From assembly GCA_035513275.1 (NCBI GenBank), contig DATKCJ010000260.1:1-22601 (forward strand): 22,601 nt of DNA, in the 5' to 3' direction. Positions within the stretch are counted from its first letter, which is position 1. Each line of letters begins with the position of its first letter. A model generated the notes under the pieces. The model searched no databases. It was not told the DNA's origin and saw only the letters and a program-made list of their open reading frames with translations. The position numbers were made by a program, and so were the translations under genes. Below, in pieces: positions 1-5,972 of the stretch. The stretch is from DATKCJ01 sp035513275. Lineage in GTDB: Bacteria > Verrucomicrobiota > Verrucomicrobiia > Opitutales > Opitutaceae.

Positions 1-65
1 ACTCATTGCCGCCCGAGACCCGACTCACGGGCGAAAAGATTCTCGAGCTGGCGATGTCGCGGTGA
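1..65 (+). CDS. 3' end of an upstream gene (partial)
   Basis: Reading from base 3, the frame gives about 20 residues (SLPPETRLTGEKILELAMSR) before a TGA at 63-65. Composition and codon use (many G/C third positions, an amphipathic C-terminal helix) look like the tail of a real protein, and the other two + frames give arginine-rich strings typical of shadow frames here. Too little remains to name a family. A stem-loop lies about 80 nt downstream, consistent with the end of a transcription unit. The gene could belong to the same sugar-utilisation cluster, but this cannot be shown. Confidence 0.4.
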   Translation, partial: SLPPETRLTGEKILELAMSR

Positions 66-146
66 TGGCACGCGTCATCGGAACGAACACGACCCCGTCG
101 GATCCAGGACAGACTCAGGCGCCGGACGAACAAGCAGTCTCCTGCA

Positions 147-170
147 TGTGCCGCGTTTCCAAGCGGCACA
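147..170 (+). terminator. stem-loop, possible terminator of the upstream gene
   Basis: Perfect 8-bp inverted repeat TGTGCCGC (147-154) and GCGGCACA (163-170) around an 8-nt loop. It is GC-rich and lies between the stop at 65 and the symporter start. No T-run follows, so intrinsic termination is uncertain. It could instead be a structured leader of the symporter mRNA. Confidence 0.35.
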
Positions 171-175
171 AAGGA

Positions 176-188
176 ATGAAATTTTCAT
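176..188. promoter_or_regulatory. operator-like palindrome ATGAAA-T-TTTCAT
   Basis: Perfect 6-bp arms ATGAAA (176-181) and TTTCAT (183-188) about one central base, 78 nt before the symporter ATG in an AT-rich island of a GC-rich region. LacI-family operators are commonly short palindromes of this size. Similar ATGAAA/TTTCAT palindromes occur at 17495-17510 and 18402-18411. Binding by the LacI-type protein encoded here is inferred only. Confidence 0.35.
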
Positions 189-237
189 CGCGTCTGCGCG
201 CCATTCGCGCGCCGCAAGAAAATGGTCCTTGAGTCCC

Positions 238-247
238 GACACGTGTC
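238..247. promoter_or_regulatory. 10-bp perfect palindrome GACACGTGTC
   Basis: A perfect 10-bp palindrome that ends 9 nt before the possible TTG start and 18 nt before the preferred ATG of the symporter gene. The position suits an operator or mRNA-level control. A palindrome of this size can also arise by chance, and no second copy was noticed in the window. Confidence 0.2.
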
Positions 248-265
248 CAACTGGATTTGAAGGCG

Positions 266-2332
266 ATGCCCCCACCCCGCTGGCGACGCGTCGTTCTGCC
301 GATCCTTCTGTTCACGTGCATTGCCGCCACGACGCGCGCAGAGAGTCTGATTGCGATCCGTTCCTCTAGTCTCACCGGCGACGAGGCCGCGCAGTTGCAG
401 ACGGTCCACTCGGAATCGGAGCTTCCATCGCTTCCGCCCGAGATGGAAGGCATGTTCGCGCCAAGCTCGCACATCACTCACAACGGCGCCGTCTGGCTGC
501 TCGCGAAGGACAAGGGCGGCACCTTTCACTGGCTTCGTCACAACGCAAGCGGCTGGAGTGAAAGATCGCCTCCACCAGCAGGCTTGATGCCGCAGCTTAA
601 CACGGGCGGACAGGCGCACGTTCTCGCGCTGTCGTCCGACGCGGCCGGTGTCGTTCACCTTCACACCTACCATACTATCACCGATGCGTGGGCAGACCTC
701 GGTCCCGCGGGATTGCCAGGTTCGATGACGGGCGTGCGTGCCGCGCGCACGGGTTTCATTGTAGACACGCTCGCTGCAGACGGCACCGGCGCGCGCACGC
801 TTCTCTCCGTCGAACTCACGAAACGGCTGCTCAAGTGGATCGACTGGGTGATCATCGTCGTCTACCTCGGGTTCACCGCTGGAATCGGCTTCTACTACCT
901 GCTCAGACAAAAGAAGCACAACAACGACGACTTCTTCCTCGGCGGTCGCACGATTCCATGGTGGGCGGCCGGGGTCAGCCTCTACGCGACCGGCACGAGT
1001 GCGATCAGCTACATCGCGACGCCTGCGAAGTCATTCTCGGAAAACTGGCAATACCTCGGAGCCAACGTCGTCGGGCTGTTCGGCACAGTGTTCGTAGCCA
1101 TCTGGATCGTGCCGCTCATCCGGCGGCTGAACCTGATGTCGGTCTACCACTACCTCGAGATGCGGTTCCATCCGAAGATTCGCACCCTCGCCAGCGCGAT
1201 CGCGATCGTGCTCCAGCTCGGTGGTCGCATGAGCATTGTCCTCTTCCTGCCGTCGCTCGCCATGTCGGCGGTCACGGGCATCAACGTCGTCTACAGCGTG
1301 CTGATCATGGGGCTGGTGACGATCGCCTACACCACCATGGGCGGCATGAAGGCCGTGATCTGGACAGACTTCATCCAGGTCTTCGTGATGCTCGGCGGCG
1401 CATTCGTCGCGATCGGGTTCGTGATCTCGCATGTCGATGGCGGCCTGCCTGAGTTCATTCGTGTCGCGTCAAACGATGGCAAGTTCCATACCTTCGACTG
1501 GAGCTTCGACCTGACGAAGGCCACGGTTTGGGGATTCCTGCTCGTCGTGATTCTCCAGTCGCTGACCTACCCGCAGGATCAGGTGATGATGCAGCGGGTC
1601 CTGTCGACCAAGTCGGACAAGGAGGCCGGCTGGTCGGTCTGGACACTCGCGGCGATCGTGGTCCCCGGCAACCTCACGTTCTTCGCGATCGGCACCGCGC
1701 TCTACGTTTTCTACAAGCAACACCCGGCGAGCCTGAACCCGACGCTCAACATCGATTCCACCTTCCCGCAGTTCATCGCCGCCGAGCTCCCGGCCGGCCT
1801 CACGGGACTGATCATTGCCGGCATCTTCGCCGCATCGATGTCAACACTCTCAAGCTGTATCAACAGTGTCGCGACCCTCGTCTCCGTGGATTTCTACGAG
1901 CGCCACTGGAAGAACGCCACGCCGGCAAAGAGCGTGAAGCTCGCCGAGAAGGTCACGATTATCGCCGGGCTGATCGGAATCGGCACGGCGCTGCTACTGG
2001 CGCTGGCCGACATCAAGTCCGCGCTCGACACCTCGTTTGTGCTCATCGGCCTGCTCGGCGGCGGCTTTGCGGGTTGCTATGCGCTGGGGATGTTCACGCG
2101 ACGGGCCAACTGGCAGGGCGCGTTTATCGGCGTCGGAGCCAGCCTCGTGATCACCTTCACAGCCTGGATCTTCAACGCGGTGCATCCCTATTTCTACATC
2201 GTGATCGCGATCCTGACGTGCATCGTCGTCGGCTATGCCTCGAGCTACATGTTCCCGCCGCCTCAGCAATCGCTGGTCGGTCTCACGGTCTACACGCCGC
2301 GCCGTGAACCCGTGGTCATCGAGCGGGCGTGA
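266..2332 (+). CDS. sodium:solute symporter (SSS/SSF family) with exported N-terminal domain
   Basis: Predicted inner-membrane sodium-coupled symporter, probably for a sugar or sugar acid. Numbered from ATG 266 (688 aa), residues 1-25 form a signal peptide (MPPPRWRR, then VVLPILLFTCIAATTRA). Residues 30-170 are an extracytoplasmic beta-rich stretch resembling part of a kelch or NanM-type propeller. From about 190 the SSF core begins (IDWVIIVVYLGFTAGIGF), with the family-typical DFFLGGRTIPWWAAG at 222-236, ATGTSAISYIATP in the next helix, and AASMSTLSSCINSVATL as the TM8-type sodium-site helix. The final residues are cytoplasmic. A TTG at 257 is an alternative start; ATG 266 is preferred because it gives a compact signal peptide. 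Propeller-SSS fusions are known, but the propeller is usually about twice this long, so this domain looks shortened. Substrate is not readable. The next three genes follow on the same strand. Confidence 0.88.
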   Translation: MPPPRWRRVVLPILLFTCIAATTRAESLIAIRSSSLTGDEAAQLQTVHSESELPSLPPEMEGMFAPSSHITHNGAVWLLAKDKGGTFHWLRHNASGWSERSPPPAGLMPQLNTGGQAHVLALSSDAAGVVHLHTYHTITDAWADLGPAGLPGSMTGVRAARTGFIVDTLAADGTGARTLLSVELTKRLLKWIDWVIIVVYLGFTAGIGFYYLLRQKKHNNDDFFLGGRTIPWWAAGVSLYATGTSAISYIATPAKSFSENWQYLGANVVGLFGTVFVAIWIVPLIRRLNLMSVYHYLEMRFHPKIRTLASAIAIVLQLGGRMSIVLFLPSLAMSAVTGINVVYSVLIMGLVTIAYTTMGGMKAVIWTDFIQVFVMLGGAFVAIGFVISHVDGGLPEFIRVASNDGKFHTFDWSFDLTKATVWGFLLVVILQSLTYPQDQVMMQRVLSTKSDKEAGWSVWTLAAIVVPGNLTFFAIGTALYVFYKQHPASLNPTLNIDSTFPQFIAAELPAGLTGLIIAGIFAASMSTLSSCINSVATLVSVDFYERHWKNATPAKSVKLAEKVTIIAGLIGIGTALLLALADIKSALDTSFVLIGLLGGGFAGCYALGMFTRRANWQGAFIGVGASLVITFTAWIFNAVHPYFYIVIAILTCIVVGYASSYMFPPPQQSLVGLTVYTPRREPVVIERA

Positions 2333-2335
2333 TCT

Positions 2336-2359
2336 GGAGCCGCGTGAACGCGGAACTCC
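2336..2359 (+). terminator. GC-rich hairpin just after the symporter stop
   Basis: GGAG-CCGCG (2336-2344) can pair with CGCGG-AA-CTCC (2349-2359) around a TGAA loop: nine base pairs with a two-base bulge, starting 4 nt after the TGA. No T-tract follows, so it could be a Rho-independent-like terminator, an attenuator, or a 3'-stabilising structure. Confidence 0.4.
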
Positions 2360-2402
2360 AAACCCGGAACCGGCGGACGGGAGCGGCATGCGAGGCGTTC
2401 AA

Positions 2403-2419
2403 CTTTCACTCATTTTCAG
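2403..2419 (+). promoter_or_regulatory. tandem TTTCA direct repeat upstream of the oxidoreductase
   Basis: CTTTCAC (2403-2409) and TTTTCAG (2413-2419) repeat at a 10-bp interval, one helical turn. The 17-nt block matches 14 of 17 positions of 17471-17487, upstream of the TIM-barrel gene. Same-face direct repeats suggest a regulator site. No protein can be assigned. Confidence 0.3.
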
Positions 2420-2506
2420 AATGCTTCCTGCCGGCATGTCCGTATAGTCCGGCCGCGAGTCGGATCCGTTTGTTCCATTGCCTGCGGTCCTGCTCACAAA
2501 TCACGA

Positions 2507-3595
2507 ATGAAGATCTACCGCGCAGCGCTCGTAGGAACAGGGGGAATCGGGGAAGCACATGTCCGTGCCGTCGAAGCGACGCAGGGCCGGGTGATTCTCG
2601 ACGCCGCGGTCGATATCGACCTCGACCGCGTCGCCGGGTTCTCCAAGCGAAACGAAATCAAGCACGTCTTCACCGAATACGACGTGATGCTCCGCGAGGT
2701 GCGGCCCGACATCGTCCTGATCGCAACGCCGCCATCGCAACACGCGCAGATGAGCATCACGGCGATGGAGGCCGGCGCCTGGGTGTTCTGCGAAAAGCCC
2801 CTCTGCGGCTCGCTCGCCGAACTCGATCTCATCCAGCAGGCCGAGCAGCGCACCGGCTGCTACACCGCCTGCGTTTTTCAGATGCGCTTCGCATCCTCGA
2901 TGTCGCATCTCCGGCGCATGGTGGATAGCGGCCAGCTCGGACGCCCGCTGGTGGGTGTCTGCAACACGCTGTGGTATCGCGACGCTGCATATTACAACGT
3001 GCCGTGGCGCGGCCGGTGGGAGACGGAACTCGGCGGACCGACGATGGGTCTCGGGATTCACGCGATGGATCAATTTCTCTACCTGTTTGGCGAGTGGAAG
3101 GACGTCCGCGCGGTCGCCGCGACACTCGATCGCGAAATCGAGGTCGAGGATGTCTCGATGGCGATCGTGCAATTTGCGAACGGCGCGCTCGGATCGATCG
3201 TAAACAGCGCGCTCAGCCCCCGCCAGGAGACCTACCTGCGCCTCGACTACCAACATGCCACGGTAGAGCTGAAACACCTCTACGGCTACACGCGCGACAA
3301 CTGGCTGCTCACACCCATGCTCCCCGGTCAGGACGACAATCTCCTACAGACATGGCAAAGCGCGCCGCCGGACGTGGGATCCACGCACGGCGCGCAGCTC
3401 AATGCACTCGTTCTTGATCGCGACGCGAACCGCAGACCGCTCACGTCCGGCGACGAAGCCCGAAGAACCGTCGAACTTCTCACGGCGATCTACAAGTCAG
3501 CGTTCACCGGCGAGGTCGTGGAACAGGGATCGATCAAGCCCGGCGATTCGTTCTACAACGCGCTGCACGGCAACCGCGCGCCGCGGCGCAAGTAG
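2507..3595 (+). CDS. Gfo/Idh/MocA family NAD(P)-dependent oxidoreductase
   Basis: Cytosolic 362-aa dehydrogenase of the glucose-fructose oxidoreductase/inositol dehydrogenase family; such enzymes oxidise or epimerise sugars, polyols or their derivatives. The N-terminal Rossmann fold shows GTGGIG at residues 10-15 and the family motif EKP at 96-98, whose Lys97 is the expected catalytic/nicotinamide-contact lysine. The C-terminal domain shows GGPTMGLGIHAMDQF at 176-190, with His185 in the usual catalytic His position. Length is normal and there is no signal peptide. The ATG has no clear Shine-Dalgarno sequence. It lies 174 nt after the symporter stop, behind a hairpin and a direct-repeat element, so it may have its own promoter. 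Specific substrate is unknown; the neighbourhood argues for a pentose, deoxyhexose or sugar acid. Confidence 0.9.
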   Translation: MKIYRAALVGTGGIGEAHVRAVEATQGRVILDAAVDIDLDRVAGFSKRNEIKHVFTEYDVMLREVRPDIVLIATPPSQHAQMSITAMEAGAWVFCEKPLCGSLAELDLIQQAEQRTGCYTACVFQMRFASSMSHLRRMVDSGQLGRPLVGVCNTLWYRDAAYYNVPWRGRWETELGGPTMGLGIHAMDQFLYLFGEWKDVRAVAATLDREIEVEDVSMAIVQFANGALGSIVNSALSPRQETYLRLDYQHATVELKHLYGYTRDNWLLTPMLPGQDDNLLQTWQSAPPDVGSTHGAQLNALVLDRDANRRPLTSGDEARRTVELLTAIYKSAFTGEVVEQGSIKPGDSFYNALHGNRAPRRK

Positions 3596-3668
3596 TGCCG
3601 CGCGGTGCTTCGCTCGAGAGCGGCGGCCGGGCGATAATTTCGCTTTGATGACCCGTGAAGTCCGCGCC

Positions 3669-4196
3669 ATGAATGTCTCCATGAAAATGCTCCGCCTTGC
3701 CGTTTTTATCCTCGCGCTCGCGCAGTGCGCGTTTGCCGCGGAGAAGTTCCCTGGCCTGAAATCGGTCCTCACCCCCGAGGAGTGGCAGCGTGCGCGCCTC
3801 GATCGTCTCACACCCGATGAGCTTGGGGTCATCGATGCCGCCCTGATCCGGCATTTCCTGAGCGGTCAGGCGGCGACCGAAGCGAAAATTGGCGCGATGC
3901 GCCAGACGGTTAACGAGATGACGGAGGAGCGGAAGCGAGGGCTGCTGCAGCGGTTCGGGCTCCCGGTCTTCGGCGACAGCGACTGGCGCAACCTGCCACC
4001 GCTGAATGCAAAGGTCGTCTCGTGGGCCGGTGGCAATCGATTCAAGCTCGACAATGACCAGGTGTGGGAAGGCGTGGACTCGATCCCCTACGAACTCGTC
4101 GGCAAGCAGATTGAAATCCAAGCGCGACCGATGGGACAGTATGCGCTTATTGTCGAGGGCGCGAACACGACGCTGCGCGTCTTCCGGTTACGGTGA
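3669..4196 (+). CDS. small secreted protein of unknown function
   Basis: A 175-aa protein with a clear Sec signal peptide (MKMLRLAVFILALAQCAFA, residues 5-23). The mature part begins with an acidic helical segment, residues 34-52, carrying a doubled pattern LTPEEWQRARLDRLTPDEL. A charged helix follows at about 65-95. A beta-like C-terminal region at 115-175 (NRFKLDNDQVWEGVDSIPYEL) resembles a small SH3-like barrel. ATG 3669 is preferred: GAAG lies about 8 nt upstream and the signal peptide starts promptly; ATG 3648 and 3681 are in-frame alternatives. I do not recognise a named family, although proteins combining a 'TPEE..AGL..LTPEEL' helix with an 'LDNGQVW' strand occur widely as hypothetical exported proteins. 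Its position between two sugar enzymes suggests an accessory envelope role, but this is a guess. Confidence 0.75.
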   Translation: MNVSMKMLRLAVFILALAQCAFAAEKFPGLKSVLTPEEWQRARLDRLTPDELGVIDAALIRHFLSGQAATEAKIGAMRQTVNEMTEERKRGLLQRFGLPVFGDSDWRNLPPLNAKVVSWAGGNRFKLDNDQVWEGVDSIPYELVGKQIEIQARPMGQYALIVEGANTTLRVFRLR

Positions 4197-4279
4197 AAAA
4201 CCCGTTCCGCGCTCCCGCCTGAATGGCACTGAATGGGAATCCAATCTTGTCACTTCGAAACGCGTTGTTCCGTGGGAGT

Positions 4280-4300
4280 CGCGGCCGTGTGCTGGCCGCG
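4280..4300 (+). promoter_or_regulatory. hairpin immediately upstream of the mutarotase-like gene
   Basis: Perfect 7-bp stem CGCGGCC (4280-4286) / GGCCGCG (4294-4300) with a 7-nt loop, ending 6 nt before ATG 4307. If 4307 is the start, the stem covers the ribosome-binding position and could limit initiation. If translation starts at ATG 4223, the hairpin is simply inside the coding sequence. Confidence 0.3.
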
Positions 4301-4306
4301 TGTCAC

Positions 4307-5158
4307 ATGCTGACGTTGATCAACACCGAACTGCGCGTCGAGTTGATCGACCCTGCAGCGGATCAGGCACTGCTCGGCCCGCGATTCGGCTGGGGTGGAT
4401 ACATCTGGCAGGTCCACGACCTGCGCGAGGGTCCGTTGCTGAGCGGACCGGAGTGGCCCGCCGCGGAACCAAAGGCGCAAAACGGCCAGGGGCTGCCGGA
4501 GTCGTTCCGACACAGCACGACGGGAGGCGAGCCTCTCCTTTGGGACGGTGCGATCGGACTCGCTCCCGGAGCAGGTGCGCTCGGGCGCGATGGGAGCGGA
4601 GCGATCGTCGTCACCGATCCATGCAAGTGGATCATCGAAGCCGCGCACGACAGCGCCGTGTTCCGCACGAGTCAGACGGTCGGCAGTTGGTCCTACGCGA
4701 TCGAGCGGACAGTCGAGTTGCAGGGCCGGCGCGTTCGCTCCACCTCGCGCCTCACCAACCGGGGCACCGGGCCGCTCAAGCTCGAGTGGTTCACGCATCC
4801 CTACTTTGCGCTGCAGGGCGATGGTCTGCTGCATGTGACACTCCCTGCGGGAACCACTATGCCGGATAATCCCGGTTTCATTCTGAGTGGCCGCAATCTG
4901 ACGCTTCGCCGCGCCTTCGTCGGCGTCGACGACGGCCATCTCGAACACCTCGTTCTTCCGGAAGGCGCACCTCTTGCTGCCGAGATCACACATCCACGGA
5001 TCGAGTGGGTGCGGTTCAGCACCAGCTTCGCTCCGTTCAAGTGCGTCCTATGGGCCAACGGCAACACGCTCTCACTCGAGCCGTTTCTCGCGCTTGATCT
5101 CGCGCCCGGTGAGTCGCGCGAGTGGACGCTGATCTACGAGTTCGGTCCTCCGCGCTGA
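4307..5158 (+). CDS. galactose-mutarotase-like (aldose 1-epimerase superfamily) protein
   Basis: Predicted cytosolic beta-sandwich protein of the galactose mutarotase-like fold. From ATG 4307 it is 283 aa and opens with MLTLINTELRVELIDPAADQ, then GPRFGWGGYIWQV, the way bacterial proteins of this type normally begin. A central stretch (YAIERTVELQGRRVRSTSRL, then TNRGTGPLKLEWFTHPYFAL) is typical of the mutarotase sandwich, and the C-terminus has FLALDLAPGESREWTLIYEF. The frame is open back to ATG 4223, but the extra 28 residues (MALNGNPILSLRNALFRGSR and so on) look like neither a signal peptide nor a domain, so 4307 is preferred. Its likely job is interconverting anomers of a sugar released by the locus, or binding that sugar. 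The gene ends 9 nt from the stop of the opposing peptidase gene. Catalytic residues were not assigned. Confidence 0.75.
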   Translation: MLTLINTELRVELIDPAADQALLGPRFGWGGYIWQVHDLREGPLLSGPEWPAAEPKAQNGQGLPESFRHSTTGGEPLLWDGAIGLAPGAGALGRDGSGAIVVTDPCKWIIEAAHDSAVFRTSQTVGSWSYAIERTVELQGRRVRSTSRLTNRGTGPLKLEWFTHPYFALQGDGLLHVTLPAGTTMPDNPGFILSGRNLTLRRAFVGVDDGHLEHLVLPEGAPLAAEITHPRIEWVRFSTSFAPFKCVLWANGNTLSLEPFLALDLAPGESREWTLIYEFGPPR

Positions 5159-5167
5159 TCACGCGAA

Positions 5168-5950
5168 TCAGGGCACCAGCTCCGGCACCGGCTCGCCGAT
5201 CAAGAGTTCGCGCGACGCCGATGCCTGATACAGCCAGCCGCGACCGCACTCGAGCTCTACCACGCCCTCGTGCAGCCGCATGATCGATGCGTTGGCGAGC
5301 GCGATGATCTTCTCTGTCGGATTGAACTGCAGGTAGATTCTGATCTTGCCGGCTCGCCCGTCGAATTCCGGTTTCGTCTCCGGGACGGGATGGTGCGGGT
5401 TGATGACCGCCGGAAAAACACCGAGCGAGCGCCGCGTCGGGATCTCAGCCACGGGGAAATCATTTGTCGTGCCGATGCGCGGCCCTGCGACATTCGCGCC
5501 GGCACTCGACCCGCCGTATGGCACACCCGCAGCAACGCGTCCCTGGATCAACTCGAGCTGGCCGGTCCGGTGGAGTTCGCCCAGAAGCACGAATGTCTCC
5601 CCGCCGCCGACAAAGATTCCATCAGCACGCTCGAGCAGCTCGCGTTGACCCGCCTCGTCAAGCCGGTGCAACGACTCTGCGCGCGCGCCGTTGAGATGGA
5701 CGAACGCCTCTTGCAAGCGCGCCTCCATCCGGTCGCGTTCATCCGGGTGCGATGCATGCAGCACGAGCGCGATTTTCGAGCAGCCCGCGTAGTGCGTGCG
5801 CATTGTTTCCAGCGTGCTGTCGGCAAAATGATTCCCGTTCATCATGCTTCCGCCGCAAACGAGCACGGACGGCTGAGACGCCACAAGACTGGAGAATGAC
5901 GGCATGACGCATGGAAGCATGAAAAGTAAGAGTGTGCGAAGTCGCTTCAT
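5168..5950 (-). CDS. pepE: peptidase E-like serine dipeptidase (family S51) with a signal peptide
   Basis: Resembles peptidase E (alpha-aspartyl dipeptidase), which cleaves Asp-Xaa dipeptides. The core has GIFVGGGETFVLLGEL (111-126), the nucleophile elbow GGSSAGAN with Ser149, TTNDFPV with Asp164, and LGVFPAVINPHHP with His186. These match the Ser, Asp and His positions of the enterobacterial enzyme (GWSAGAN, TTNDMPI, INPHF). It is 260 aa compared with about 229 in Escherichia coli; the extra is an N-terminal hydrophobic segment, KRLRTLLLFMLPCVMPSFSS, that reads as a Sec signal peptide, suggesting periplasmic location. It is the last gene of the minus operon, 22 nt after the M28 peptidase stop. 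Cyanophycinase-like proteins share the fold, but the TTND...INPH pattern favours peptidase E. Confidence 0.85.
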   Translation of the reverse strand: MKRLRTLLLFMLPCVMPSFSSLVASQPSVLVCGGSMMNGNHFADSTLETMRTHYAGCSKIALVLHASHPDERDRMEARLQEAFVHLNGARAESLHRLDEAGQRELLERADGIFVGGGETFVLLGELHRTGQLELIQGRVAAGVPYGGSSAGANVAGPRIGTTNDFPVAEIPTRRSLGVFPAVINPHHPVPETKPEFDGRAGKIRIYLQFNPTEKIIALANASIMRLHEGVVELECGRGWLYQASASRELLIGEPVPELVP

Positions 5951-5972
5951 GATTTTCGTGGAATGGGTTGCT

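Noticed and set aside
2329..2928. 199-residue + strand frame overlapping the symporter stop
   Set aside because: Most of it overlaps the Gfo/Idh gene in another frame and is arginine-rich with no domain; the Rossmann motif is in the 2507 frame.
3578..3589. 12-bp perfect palindrome GCGCCGCGGCGC near the end of the Gfo/Idh gene
   Set aside because: Lies inside coding sequence (Arg/Ala/Pro-rich tail) in very GC-rich DNA, so chance and codon bias suffice. The nearby CGCT/AGCG stem (3611-3622) is also too short and lacks a T-tract.
5155..5171. CTGAT/ATCAG inverted repeat across two convergent stops
   Set aside because: Five-bp arms formed largely by the two TGA stop codons; too weak to call a bidirectional terminator.
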